DNA of 64,000 nt from Lucifuga dentata (taxonomy: Eukaryota; Chordata; Actinopteri; Ophidiiformes; Bythitidae): contig VXCM01002545.1 in NCBI GenBank assembly GCA_014773175.1, forward strand, positions 65,107-129,106. The letters run 5' to 3'. This document shows positions 10,643-21,934 of the stretch, in pieces; the stretch's first letter is position 1; each line of letters starts with the position of its first letter. A program made the position numbers and the translations under genes. The notes beneath the pieces are model-generated. The model did no database searches. It was not told the DNA's origin and saw only the letters and a list, made by a program, of their open reading frames with translations.

Positions 10643-10719
10643 CCTTCGATAGCTCAGTTGGTAGAGCAGAGGACTGTAGGATAACAATGCTGAATTCCTT
10701 AGGTCGCTGGCTCGAAGGA
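10643..10719 (+). pseudogene. tRNA-Tyr (GUA) pseudogene lacking T-loop
   Basis: The 5' half is near-canonical for vertebrate tRNA-Tyr: CCTTCGATAGCTCAGTTGG carries the acceptor strand and A box, then GGACTGTAG with anticodon GTA. A short intron of about 14 nt follows at the usual position after base 37, then TCCTTAGGTCGCTGG. At that point the usual T-loop, including the B box GGTTCGATTCC, is missing, and the sequence jumps to the 3' acceptor strand CTCGAAGG. Compared with the known family sequence, about 11 nt are deleted, and the base at position 38 is also altered. Without a T arm and B box it should be neither transcribed well nor folded. Confidence 0.82.
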
Positions 10720-10810
10720 TCATCCTTTCGTGTAGTCTCTCCAAACAGAGGAAGCAAGTGTTCACCATGCAGAGAAATTCCCTCACTGAATTTGCTTTTG
10801 CATTTTTGAC

Positions 10811-10823
10811 AGGTCAGAGGTCA
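10811..10823 (+). promoter_or_regulatory. Perfect DR1 nuclear-receptor repeat
   Basis: AGGTCAGAGGTCA: two exact AGGTCA half-sites with one base between. This is the optimal binding site class for HNF4/COUP-TF/RXR. A second perfect DR1 on the opposite strand lies about 300 bp downstream. Confidence 0.45.
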
Positions 10824-11128
10824 TGGCCATGTTGATGTGTAGTTCGTCAAAGAATTATTAGTGGCTGTTTTAGAGGCAGGTTATTCTGACGTTTCTCCAT
10901 TGACAATAATGACAGCTGAGTTTAATTTGTATAAATATATAGAGGCTGAATTTGTGGAGATATGACTTTTTTTTTCCTGTCTTGAAGACTCATTATAAAT
11001 TATTCTGCTTTGATGGCTGTATAATTGGATAAAATCTTACATAGTTCAGCTTTAAGCATGAAGCCACCTGCTAACGCTTGCAGTGGTTAAAAAGAGTTGA
11101 AACCAACAAAACCAACAACTAATGATCT

Positions 11129-11141
11129 TGACCTTTGACCT
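11129..11141 (-). promoter_or_regulatory. Perfect DR1 nuclear-receptor repeat
   Basis: TGACCTTTGACCT on plus is AGGTCAAAGGTCA on minus, the consensus DR1. It sits near 10811-10823 and in front of a complex segment with a CCAAT motif near 11332. Confidence 0.45.
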
Positions 11142-13228
11142 CCCCTCACGCTGAACTCCACAGAGTTGATCATCATGGTCATCTAGGGTGCAGCTGTGGG
11201 TGTGAATTCGTCAATATGAAATCAGTATTCAAAAGAACAGCAGAAGCATGTATTCAGAGCATGAACGCGGCACAACAACATGGCCTTGTGGACCCCTGAG
11301 GCCTCGTCTGAGTTTTTGGCTGTGGTCTCATCCAATCAGAAGTGAGATTATAGGCTGATGTCTCTGTGCAGGCTCAGGCATGAGCCGGCATGAAATTTGC
11401 CTCCGGCCATGTTGACCACTAGTCAGGCAGGAGTCAATATGGCTCCAGGCTAAAGCATGTGGGCAAACAACTAGCGCAGTAACCATGCTTCTATTTTACA
11501 GATTAGGAATCAGGCTGGCATTTTTTCAGACTGTATTAGTATTAAAAATTGCAAGCTTATTAAATGTAAAAGTAGCAGCAGCAGACTCAAAGTAAGCAGT
11601 AAATGATCGCAGATGATAGACAAGTGCCACAACAGGAAACAGGAGCCGAGATAGGAAGATTCCACGGAAGCTAACATTAATTCTACGTGACTCCACTGAG
11701 CTTCTCTCGCTTGACAAGCAAAAACAAGGAAGTAATTGTTCTGACAGTGACCTGACATGTAGAGCCACTGTGCAAGGCGCTTGTTTATCTCATGCATACT
11801 GTGATAGACAAGGCTGAAAAGGCTTTGACATGTTGTCATTTAGCGGGGAGCACCTGTGGAAAAAGATCAGGAAGATGTCTGTCTGTCTGCTGGGGTTTTG
11901 TGCCATAACCTCTGTCCTCTCAAACCTCCCAAAGCCAGAACTGCATGTCTGTCTGAGGAGCAGGAAGAATCCAACACGGCTTTCTCATCACCTGAACTGT
12001 GATCCAATGTGCAGAGAAACTTTCCTTTCTCATTCTCTTAGAAAATATTCCAATCCTAGCAAAGTAAATAGTTGTAAAATAAATGGATGTTGGTCAAATA
12101 ATACCTGCTGAGTACAAAATGATGGGGAATCTGCTGTATTAATAATTTGTAAATACTATAAATTAGCATGTCCTTTGATGTCCTGTGTAAATCTTCATGT
12201 TTTTGGCGAATCCAAATCACAATCATGATTTTCTGGGGCCGTGGTGAAAAAACAGAAATGACAACATGAGAAAAAAATAGCACATAATCAATTGAATTTC
12301 CTGTCCATTACCTATCTAATGAAATTGCACATGCATACAGTGTATTTATGGGTGTTTCTTTCATCTTTGTGTTTTCTCCTGTTAGTTACAGCAATCTTTC
12401 TGGTGGGGAGACAGGATGTGGAGGTTGGAATAATTGATGCTAGTTTTTGGCGTTTTCTCCCTTCAACCTTCAACCCTTGGCAGATGAATGTAAAAAGAAA
12501 CAAAGATGGCGTGTGTTGGGATTTAAATCCTTTGACACCGTGTTTACATATTAGAGCTACTTGAAGAGAACTATGAAATTATTGGAGAACAAGTTGTAAA
12601 ACCGTGCAGCAATTTTAATAAAGGATTTGTAGGAGGAACTTATTTGAGCAAAACCACATCCAATTAAACATTAAATAAAATAAACAAACCAATCTGCCTC
12701 AGTTAAGCTGTCAAAAATAACCGATCCCTTATGTGATGCATTGGCTGCTTCTCCGTGGTGAATACTAACATCCTGATAGTTTGGTGTGGTGGAATGCTAA
12801 TGATAGTGAATCACAGGTCTCCTGTTAAAATGCTGGAGGGAGTGAGGAAGTCAGGAGACCACCCACATCTCCTCCCTGCTCTCCCTCTCAAACACTTAGC
12901 AGTGTAATTATATGGGAGTGACATGAGAAAAATGTTCTCTGAGTAAATATGGATTAAATCCCAGACAAAAGCTTGTGTCTGCGTGTCATGCAGCATGCAT
13001 TTCATAAGCACCTGACGCCCTCTTACCTTTGATCCTTACCTGAAGTTTCCTGAATCAGTCACGTCTGTATGGATGTTTTCTAGCAACCTAGGGTGAAGGT
13101 ATCAAGTGGCTGATGTCATATTTTGGGATTAAATTAATTTGTCAGTGCTTAATTTGAGCTCTATTTTTGGGTTCCTCTGAATTCATTGAGTAATATTTCT
13201 GTTTTACAAGCGGAGGCAAACTTTAGCA
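11142..13228. other. Non-coding stretch, no gene
   Basis: A moderately complex block at about 11150-11460 could be regulatory. The remainder is AT-rich. Open frames at 11510-11839 (minus), 11830-12111 (plus) and 12292-12564 (plus) overlap opposite-strand frames and have no recognised domain or splice context that I trust. Confidence 0.45.
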
Positions 13229-13809
13229 TTGAAAGACCATACCACCCATTTTGCATGTTTAAGCCTAATATATTCAATTTTCATGCATGTTACGTTACTG
13301 ACAATCATTTCCCAAAGGATAAAACCGTATTTCAGCTTTCCTGATATTTTGCAAAATCTTTTAAACTTTCAAAATCAAATATTCAAGCGATACACCCACC
13401 TTAAAAATTGATGTTTCGCCTCCTAAACGCAGCCTTATCAAGTCACGGCCGTTTAAATTTTTCCATAAAGCAGTTCTTCTTTTGGGACTATATTCCCAGG
13501 TGGAGGCATACATTCATTCCATGCTTTTTAATTGAGCTTAAACGCTAAAATTATGTAACTTCTAAAAAAATCTGAATACACATCTTGTACACAATGATGG
13601 ATTACCTATCCTAAGAACGTTTCAAGTATCAACAAGTTGATTTTAATAGAGAATGAACTGAAACCAGTGATGGTCTAGAAGGTAGGAAGAACATTTTTAA
13701 TTCACCGTTCCAGTAGTATGCTTTTGAAAATGATTGTCAGTAACGTTACGTGTATGAAAATTGAATTTATTAGGCTCAAACATGCAAAATGGATGGTATG
13801 GTCCTTTAA
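13229..13809 (+). mobile_element. TTAA MITE family A, copy 1 (full length)
   Basis: Both terminal inverted repeats are present. The left begins GACCATACCACCCATTTTGC and ends ...CAATCATTTCCCAAAG; the right is its reverse complement and ends ATGGTCCT then TTAA. The left target motif is mutated to TTGA. The interior carries the family's asymmetric core (CGTATTTCAGCTTTCCTG near the left, ATTACCTATCC in the middle). The A-rich frame reading SLIYSIFMHVTLLTIISQR is merely the translated terminus and recurs in other copies. No transposase. Confidence 0.9.
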
Positions 13810-15564
13810 GCCGGGTGTCTGGGCCCCCTTTAGAAGGCCCAATAGAATGTTGTGTTTAATATTAACACATCTTCAGATTAAAAAAAAAAAAAAAAAAAAN
13901 AAAAAAAAAAAAAAAAAAGCTGACAACATGTAAGCAAAGGCCCACAAATTCAACGCTTTCTTATTAGATGTCTTATTTTAGGAACAACCTTTTTGTTTCT
14001 GCACCATTTCTAATCATTGCTGGCGACGTGTCCTCTTCCACGAAACCTTATATCTGTGTTTGCCTGATCAGATAAACATCTGTATCTCCAGCAGCAGCTC
14101 CCACAGCCCTCTGCGGCCGTTCCTCTTTTTTCCTTGAGAAGCTCCAGTGTTCTGGCTGAGAGAAAACACGGAGCATTAATAGAAAACAAACACAGCATTC
14201 AGATGTGTAGACAATGCTGGGGAGGCCAGGAGATAGTGCTGCACATTCCTTTCCATTTGAGCTGATATGTGGGAGATTCTGCGCTTAATGTAATTACGGG
14301 GGAAATGACGGTCTCCTGTGTGCAGAGTGACTGACTGCAGGGATGGACTCTAATACTCCAAAATTGTTACTGTGGGAGTACTGCTAAATGCATTTCCAGG
14401 AATTCCAAAGCTCAGGTTTGACAAGTAGTGCATTTCCAGAGACGTTTCACCTCTGAGAGCTTCAGTTAACCAGCCAGACTGCAAATAGATTCTCTGCTGC
14501 ACAAATACTAATTTATGAATTTTCCAGCAACAAATTATTGCAGGGGGAGCTTCATGACTTCCAGCTCAGCTGTAAAACAGATGTGGGAAAAGCCATGTGG
14601 TGCTGTAATGAACAGTTTTCCAGTATCAACTTCTGAGGGAGTTCTGTGATTATGTTTAATATGGAGAAGAAAAATACAATTATTTTAGAATGTTTTGCAT
14701 TTGTAGTTTAGGAAGGAAACAAGCCCGGTCTCTTGTCATAATGTTCTAAGAGCCCGGTTGACCTTAGCTGACCTCAGCCTTTTTGTGGTGCAAGACAAAA
14801 TACTGCTGTGCAGCCCTTCTTCCACATTATAAATTTCTCCACCTTAACAAGCTACTAATATCACTACAAGTACACAATGAAAAATGATTCCAAATGTGTT
14901 ATATTATGATCTTTAAAGCCATACTCCACCCAAAATCTAGCTTTTTGGGATCAAATATCCTCTTCTTCTGGATCTATGTATATCCAAAACTAGGAGGGCA
15001 CTTGTTAGAGCACATACTGAATGCACACTGAATGTGTGCAGATGTATTAAAAATAAACTACACAGAAACACACAACACACACGAGTGTTACCTCAAAAAT
15101 GAACATACACACACACAACTCCCCGTCCTTGAACATGGGTGTTTTTTGGTTTTTAATGGAAGCTGCAGCAATTTGAGTGAATTTGGCTTTCTTTTTTAGT
15201 ATTCCACACCAAAACCACCTTAACATTTTTTTTTTCAAGGCCAAACAGAAAATCAACTTCCACCTGAGGCAGAGGTAAGAATTTAGCTGAATACGGATCT
15301 CTTCAGCTAAATTTTTACCTCTGCCAAGGAAGGTTTCTTTTCACCTGTTTCTGTTCCAGAATCTAAAATTCATCGATGAATGTTTTATACAGTATTACCA
15401 CTATGCAGTATGTTTTACATTAGTTTATATTTTTGTTCAGAGCTACTTTTCCTTTTTTTTTCCCCCTTAGAGTTTAACATTGTTTGGCTTCTTGTTGATG
15501 TTTGATTATATCTGCATGTAGCTTAGTTGTTGAATCATTTTTTGTATGACAGAAACTGCAGTCT
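13810..15564. other. Non-coding, with poly-A join
   Basis: A poly-A run at about 13880-13917 contains an N at 13900. A complex block at about 13960-14600 may be conserved; it includes GCCCTCTGCGG near 14106, which resembles part of a CTCF site on the minus strand. The phrase near 14918 (taaagccatactccacccaaaa) resembles another fish MITE end, without a confirmed partner. No gene. Confidence 0.4.
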
Positions 15565-15605
<41 letters not shown>

Positions 15606-15627
15606 GTGTGTGTGTGTGTGTGTGTGG
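15565..15627 (+). repeat. (CT)n followed by (GT)n microsatellite
   Basis: A CT array to about 15602 passes directly into a GT array to about 15627, a compound microsatellite. Open frames on both strands across it read as low-complexity Ser-Leu, Arg-Glu, Val-Cys or His-Thr peptides. Confidence 0.96.
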
Positions 15628-16772
15628 CATTGAACATCATTCCTAAAGAGCTGCTGACCTCTGAGCATCAGCAAAAGCTTCAGAGAGAGAGTTTACTTTG
15701 GACGGAGGTACTTGTAGTGTTTAGAGAGGAGAGGAAGAGTGTGTGGCAGCTTGCCTGAGTTTCAGGCCTTCCTCAGACATGATGTGTGGTCTTCCTCTGT
15801 GGGTCAGTGGGTCAGTGAAAGCACCTGAGGCAGAATACAACTCGATTTGGGTGTAAATGCTGTGTCAGATCTTTCAAATAAATGCTCGTACATTCTGAGG
15901 GGACAGTCGCTGTCACCAAGCTTGTCAGATAACGATTTCATCCTTACAAAATGTGACCAGCGTCCATCTGTGTAAACACGCTGCAACTTCACGCTTCCTC
16001 TTGCTATCTAAACTACTGTATACAATTCAGCCTAAACAATGACACCAGCACAACTGAAGTAACAACATGGGCTCCTCAGTGATAGTTTGTTAGTTTTCCT
16101 CAACTTTTGCCTCATCTGTCTGTGCCCAAAGTCTGTAAAGTTGACATTATCCGACGTTCATTCAGCTCTCAAGCTAGTGGAAATGCAGACCGGTTTATTC
16201 ATTTATTTATTGTTTATTTGGCAGGGTCGATACATACAACATTGCCACGGACAAATGTGGAAAATTCAGTGTATATAAGACATCTAGCTTAAGCTAATTT
16301 GCACCCCTTGACCCTGGTCAGGCTTTTAACGGTTGTTCTTAACGGACCGAGCTGAGCACCAGCACCATGTTGATGGAAACAACATACAAGAGTTGCTCCT
16401 TAAATTATATGAGATTTTTAATGGCTAGCTGGCACAACAGCCAGTCATTTTTCCATGCCTACCTCTGTCCAGCCTTTGGGGGCGCCATTGCAGCCCAACT
16501 AAGTTTGTGAATGATTTAGTAAAAGGGACATATTCTGTTATACATGTTACACTATATACCGTATGGTATGTATATATACTTAGAGTATATTTTGTGATTA
16601 TATGCACAGAGAATAGGAAACACACGGAATGCAGTAACAGCTTACTCAAACGGTGAATGTCATTTTAAAATACAACTTATTTGTTCATGGCACAAATACA
16701 AACCCTCAGGAAAACCTCATTCATACCTGCAGCCAAAACTCACTTCAAGACCACCCAGAAATGGAAACACAC
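15628..16772. other. Non-coding, no gene
   Basis: Mixed-complexity DNA with no tandem repeat. Overlapping short frames near 16087-16292 and 16425-16649 lack domains. A G-rich GGGGGCGCCATTG near 16478 weakly resembles a CTCF core. Confidence 0.4.
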
Positions 16773-16905
16773 AAAACCACCACAGACGTTTAGGCACTGC
16801 AGCATTAATGAACTGGCAAAGTGTGTGTGTGTGTGTGTNAAAACCACCACAGACGTTTAGGCACTGCAGCATTAATGAACTGGCAAAGTGTGTGTGTGTG
16901 TGTGT
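16773..16905. other. Probable false 66-bp duplication at an N join
   Basis: Positions 16773-16838 are repeated exactly from 16840 onward, separated by a single N at 16839. The duplicated unit begins AAAACCACCACAGACG and ends in a GT array that continues longer in the second copy. It is best read as two contigs with an unmerged overlap, so one copy and the N should be removed. Confidence 0.85.
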
Positions 16906-17735
16906 GTGTGTGTGATGAGATAACGAGGCAAAAACATCAGAGAAAACAGGTAGAAAAGACAGATGCCATGAAAGAGGAGATATTACAAAAAAAGAAGAAA
17001 AGATTAGAAGGAGAGGAGGGCAGGGAGGAGGGAGGTAAAGGTAATAGAAAAGTCCAGGAAGGCTGAAAAGGCAAGGAGAAAAGAGAAATGAGAAGAGGCA
17101 AGGGGGAAAGGAAAAAAAGAGTAGAAATGATTCATGAGAAAAAGCTAGAGGAAGGGTGGAGTGAGGAAGGAAAGGAGAGTAGAGGCATGAAAAAGAGAAG
17201 AAGAGAAAGTTAAAAAAAAACCAACCGGAGTGTGGAAGGGGAATGGTGCAGGAGGTGAGGAGGATAAGAATGGAAAGGAGGAGTGAAAGTGCTGAGAGTC
17301 AGTGTCAAAGGTCAGGAGAGCCAATATGGATCTCCAGCCTCCTGCTTCTATCCTCACTCCATCCTGATGGGAAATCCCGCCATGAAGCCTCTGACCATGA
17401 ACAAAGGCGAAAAGAGAGATTAAGATATGAAGGAAGAGAGAAGAGGGGAGAGGGGACTGGAGAGGGAAGGATGCGGCCATTCATTATCAGACACAAGTTA
17501 TCTGACGATGAATAAAAAATAAGACGGATGGTTAAAAAACAAGTGAAGGAAGTTAAGTGGGAGAGAAGTTTAGAGTGAGAATGAAAGAGGAAGACAAGGA
17601 AGGCAAAGGGAGGACTGAGCGGAAAGAGGTGTGGAGAAGGTCAGATGGAGGAGGAGAGGTGAGGAAGGATGGAGAAGTGGAAAAGGAAGAAAGGAGGAGA
17701 GGAGGAACAGACACACAGACTTTCACTTTTAGCTC
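16906..17735 (+). repeat. Long polypurine tract
   Basis: From about 16960 to 17300 and again from 17400 to 17710 the plus strand is mostly A and G in irregular AAGAGG, GGAAGG and GAGAGG words. A complex 100-bp insert (about 17310-17400, gccaatatggatctcc...gaccatgaac) breaks it. The 111-codon minus and 94-codon plus frames mirror the base bias. The tract is the longest strand-asymmetric segment in the window and leads into the X-box region. Confidence 0.75.
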
Positions 17736-17799
17736 TTTTTACATATTTCACTTTGAGCCTAAAAGCAGAGCTTACGGTCCTGCATTACCTGCAGCCCTG

Positions 17800-17813
17800 G
17801 TTGCTATAGCAAC
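17800..17813. promoter_or_regulatory. Palindromic RFX X-box
   Basis: GTTGCTATAGCAAC is a perfect 14-bp palindrome that fits the RFX-factor X-box (GTNRCY..RGYAAC) on both strands. RFX proteins bind such sites as dimers and control ciliary and immune genes. It lies in a complex segment (17740-17860) just after the polypurine tract, and no first exon is visible nearby. Binding is inferred from motif quality. Confidence 0.55.
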
Positions 17814-18019
17814 ATCATCGCATCCAGCTCCACTGCTGTGAAACCAGTGGCCATGAACACCTGAAAGGAGATGGAAGTAATCTAGTTTGAAAAAAAGTTT
17901 ATTTAGAAATTCTTAATAGTTCATTAAACATTTCACAATTCTAGCTCCCACTGCCCATGAATGCAACTTTAAATTAGCATCAGCAAAGCAGGTTTTACAA
18001 ACGTCATGTATTACTGCCC

Positions 18020-18051
18020 TTTTTTTTTTTTTTTANTTTTTTTTTTTTTTT
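18020..18051. repeat. Poly-T run with single-N join
   Basis: Homopolymer T split by A and an N at 18036. Confidence 0.85.
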
Positions 18052-18302
18052 AATGGGGAAGTAATTGAAGCGATGCTGAGGGCTGGATGGCATGTTTGAA
18101 GAGAAGAATGGAAAATAGGATTATTGAATTTGAGTTGTTCCGGTGGCTTTGTTTGGATATAAATAAGCAAAAATAAATTAGAATCCGCAACAAAACAACA
18201 CCAAAAAGGTTATTTGTGATTTAACAAGTCTGTTGTAAGTCAGTTATAAAGTTGATGCAAAAAGATGACAAAGTGATTATTTGGAAAAATGTGTATATAT
18301 CT

Positions 18303-18721
18303 CACACCTTAAAAGTCCATGTTTCTCCTGCTAATAGTTATGCAGCCTTATGAAGTCACGGTCATTTAAATTTTTCCATAAATGCGGGTCTTCTTTTGGG
18401 ACTATATTCCCCGGTGGAGGCATACATTTACTCCACGCTTTTTATTGCACTTAAACGCTAAAATTATGTAACTTCTAAAAAAACCCTGAATACGCGTCTT
18501 GTTGGTGATGATGGATTACCTATCCCAAGAACATTTCAAGTATCAACAAGTTGATTTTAACAGCAGAATGAACTGAAGCCAATGGAGGTCTGGAAGGTAG
18601 GAAAAACATTTTTAATTCACTGTTCCAGTAGTATGCTTTGGGAAATGATTGTCAGTGACCTTACATGTATGAAAATTGAAAATATTTGGCTCAGACATGC
18701 AAAATGGGTGATTTTGTTTAA
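18303..18721 (+). mobile_element. TTAA MITE family A, copy 2 (5'-truncated)
   Basis: Begins inside the family consensus at the ACCTTAAAAnTCCATG word and continues to a recognisable right terminus (AAATGATTGTCAGTGACC...CATGCAAAATGGGTG). It ends in degraded sequence and TTAA at 18718-18721. The left terminus of about 180 bp is absent, so it could not be mobilised. Confidence 0.85.
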
Positions 18722-19801
18722 TTGACAAAAACAGCTGTTTTCACCCTCAAATAGTCATTTAAAGTAAACACACTATTTATAGAGCATGACAACTATACAT
18801 TCTACACACACGCATGCACATACACATGCACATGCACACAGGCATTGTGTGCATGAGTTTTGTGTGTCTCTTAAAGTACTTTAGGTTTTAATTGTGCTGT
18901 TTGACTAAGACTCCTCTATGTTTACGCCTCATTAGCATTGAAAGGTTGGATTGAGCGTGGCTCAGGGTGCGACCTGTGGGCAAACAGCAAATTGAGGATT
19001 ATTAGTCCATTTGCTGATTAGGAAAGTAAACTACAGTTTAAGTGAGTCTGAAGGAGACAGACGTGAGGTGAAAATTAGCCAGCTTCAGTCTGCTGTTTGA
19101 TCAATTCTAATGATTAATGTATCAAAGGTCCGACTGCTTCCAGTCAGCTCAGAAACAGACCAAATTACCAACACAAATCAAGACTAGTTATCTTAAAAAG
19201 AGCATAATAATCTTGTGCAGATGGAGCTTTTCGAAATTTTTAGAGTTTCTTGAATTCCGGTTTTAGCAATGTGTATTTATTTATTTATTTTTTTTGTCTT
19301 TTTTATACAAAATGAGAAAAGAGAAGAGCAAATAAAAAGAAATATAGGAAGAAAATCTGAAAAATACACTGCTAAAACCAATAATTTGTCTATTATTGTG
19401 CCCCAAAAATATTTCCTTGAAAGAACTTTTAACTTTTTTCTGTGTAGTGAGATAACTTCACCCTGTTTCCAATATAAATTAAGTTTTTCTGTAGAATTTC
19501 CTTGAATTTAATTATCTAATTTTGAATTTTCTAAATTTATTTTTTTAAATTCTTATTCTGCCTACAAACAAGACAGTAAAACTTAAGAAAAACTAGTCAG
19601 ATTCTACAAACTTCATGACACAAGTTGATTTTCACATATAATAAAGAAATATTTTGATATATGTAAATGTATGAGGCTTAACACATTTATCACACATAAT
19701 CCATATTTTAGCTTCAGATATTTTAGTTTTACATATGACCATATATGTAACTTGTACTGTACATTTTGTCTAGGCAGGGATGATTTGTATTCCCTTAGAC
19801 A
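18722..19801. other. Non-coding; candidate conserved block inside
   Basis: CA-rich words lie at about 18800-18850. The block at about 18880-19150 is complex and carries several ATTA/TAAT cores (CCTCATTAGC, GGATTATTAG, CTGATTAGG, CTAATGATTAATG); it is a candidate enhancer. From 19200 on the DNA is AT-rich and without features. Confidence 0.35.
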
Positions 19802-19809
19802 GTGAGATT

Positions 19810-20038
19810 TTGTGTGTGTGTGTGTGTGTTTATTTGTTTTTTCTGGACTACACTTGAGTTTCTCTTCTTTGTGTGTCTGTCTGTCTTGCTGTGTTGCTCT
19901 CCTCTTTGTTTGTCCCTCTCTCTCTCTCTCTCTCCCTCTCTCTCTCACACACACACACACACACGNCTCTTTGTTTGTCCCTCTCTCTCTCTCTCTCTCC
20001 CTCTCTCTCTCACACACACACACACACACGCACACACA
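19810..20038. repeat. GT, CT and CA arrays with 64-bp duplication at an N
   Basis: A GT array at 19811-19829 is followed by CT and CA arrays. Positions 19902-19965 are repeated directly after the N at 19966 (unit starts CTCTTTGTTTGTCCCTCTC and ends CACACG). The two copies are almost certainly overlapping contig ends. Three overlapping open frames of 112-150 codons arise only from these repeats. Confidence 0.85.
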
Positions 20039-20290
20039 CCTCGGGGATTCAGTCCACATGTGGTTAAGTGTGCGTCTGTCCTCCCTCTCTTCGTCTTGGA
20101 GGAGGAAGTGGAGCCGAGCCCTCGGGGCATCGGTGGCTAATGAGCCGGAGGCTGCTCTGCATTTGGCCTGTTTAAAGGGAGAAATGACCTCAGCGCTAAC
20201 GCTGAAGCCACGTTATCTGTATGAGGAAGCTAGCTGTAGCTGCAGCATCTTTAAAAGGATTTAGTGCAGCGGAGCGTGAAATCCCAGTCT
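20039..20290. promoter_or_regulatory. GC-balanced candidate conserved element
   Basis: Complex sequence with CpGs, GGCTAATGAGCC near 20133, TTTAAAGGG, CAGCGCTAACGCTG (near-palindrome) and GCTAGCTGTAGCTGCAGC. It contrasts with the AT-rich DNA on both sides. No domain in any frame. Candidate regulatory element by composition only. Confidence 0.28.
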
Positions 20291-21278
20291 CTTATGCTGG
20301 AAAGTCTTATTTAAACAGATGTAAAAACCACATCCACCTGTCCTCCTGTGTATGATGAGCTTATCTACGTATGTATCCCTACAGTGTGTGTTCTCATTCT
20401 TTGCATATAAAATAATACGGACAGTATATACAATTTCTAATATGTCTTTCTGTCTGGATGCATCAAATCCTACAGCAGTGAGTTTTGTCCTCAGCTGCAC
20501 CACTTTTTTCAATGTTTACTTCTATGAGACTAATTCTTCATTTCCTTTCCCTGATGATTCAAGTTTTCTGTTATGTATAATGTCTTTATATGCTCACTAT
20601 TCTCTGATTTATTGTTTGTATTGCATTTAGGGCAACAATGCAGCCATATACATTATTAAATTAATAGAATTTCATAGTTTGTCAAATATACAGTACATTG
20701 TTGTTTAATCGGTTTACCTGCCGAAGAATGCCAAGTGAGGAAATGCTCACACCAGCTGTCAGCAGATGGAAACTTTACGTGCTTGAGTAAATCAACTTAT
20801 AACATCATAATCTAGGTCTGTTAAGGCTGATTTGTTCCAAAATCGAGTGGTTTGCAACTATGCGAGCGACTTTCAAAAGCAGTCTCTACAACTGGCTGTT
20901 TTGGTTCCAGTTACATCACATTTTCTGCACGTTCAGTGCCGAGTCTGCATCCACATTCAGCTTAAACCAGCCTGAACCTGGGCTCTAGTCAGACCCCCTC
21001 ATCGATCCAAGCGTAAAATATCCTGAGGAATACCTGAAGTGCAGTTTAGTTGTTCATTGTAGTATATTCTTATTTTACATTGCATGCATCAAGAAAAAAA
21101 CATCAGAAAGCATACTGATGAAGATGTGGAGCAGGCGGGGATGAAGCAGTGAGAAGGAGGGAAGCTGTGACACAGACATCAGCATGTTGCTGTCAGAGTG
21201 CTGCCTGTTGTGTCGGCTCGGTGCTGAGAGAAACGGAAACCCCGCTGAGAGGAAAGACCAGTGAATGTCTCATCATGC

Positions 21279-21280
<2 letters not shown>
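20291..21280. other. Non-coding, no gene
   Basis: AT-rich to mixed DNA. Opposite-strand overlapping short frames near 20261-20630 have no domain. Nothing else is recognised. Confidence 0.5.

Positions 21281-21281
<1 letters not shown>

Positions 21282-21331
<50 letters not shown>
21282..21331 (+). repeat. (GT)n microsatellite
   Basis: Perfect GT array of about 25 units starting after ATGCAT. Confidence 0.97.
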
Positions 21332-21335
<4 letters not shown>

Positions 21336-21618
21336 TGTAATTCAGCACAGCGTACTCCTACACAGCCTGTTGCTGTCTGTAAGTACAAACAGCACACAGT
21401 TACTGAATGATTAAAGCATTGTGTTCCCATGGCTCTAAAATCCATCTTAACATATCTGGTTTGGGCTCATTGTTTTCAATTTTATATATGTATATAAAAA
21501 AATCCAGCATTTACTTTAATAATAGAAAATCAATTAACTCCTGTTGTAATCAGACAAAAATAGCATATGCAAACATCATCATAGGAAACCACGGTCCCAC
21601 CAGCTTCCTTTTTGACTT

Positions 21619-21657
21619 AAAAAAAAAAAAAAAAAAATTNAAAAAAAAAAAAAAAAA
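21619..21657. repeat. Poly-A run with single-N join
   Basis: Homopolymer A containing TT and an N at 21640. Confidence 0.85.
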
Positions 21658-21881
21658 TTTATTGCCAGAATAGCAACCAGATGACAGCCAGAATTTAGAA
21701 CATTGTTTGTGACTGAATTATTGCTGCTAATGATGGGATGGACAAGTTTGTAAATTTTGGAAAAAATATATATCCATGGAAGCGTGTCACTGGAGTAAAG
21801 TTTACAGCACATACTTTTGTACATAATGTGTTACACCTGTCTCACCATCGTACATACTTTGCCTCACTTTGGTGTTCTTTG

Positions 21882-21930
<49 letters not shown>
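21882..21930 (+). repeat. (CT)n microsatellite
   Basis: Perfect CT array of about 24 units. The arginine/glutamate-rich minus frames here are translation of the repeat. Confidence 0.97.

Positions 21931-21934
<4 letters not shown>

Noticed and set aside
13229..13411. Recurrent peptide ...SLIYSIFMHVTLLTIISQR in several places
   Set aside because: It is the translated MITE terminus, present at 13.2, 27.7 and 62.9 kb, not a gene family.
16475..16495. CTCF site (GGGGGCGCCATTG) and a second near 14106
   Set aside because: Only partial matches to the 14-base core; too weak to list as features.
16980..17066. Possible coiled-coil Lys/Glu-rich protein segment
   Set aside because: Pure purine-tract composition; adjacent frames are equally biased.
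19613..20264. Overlapping frames of 112-150 codons
   Set aside because: They arise from CT, CA and GT arrays and the artefactual duplication around the N at 19966.
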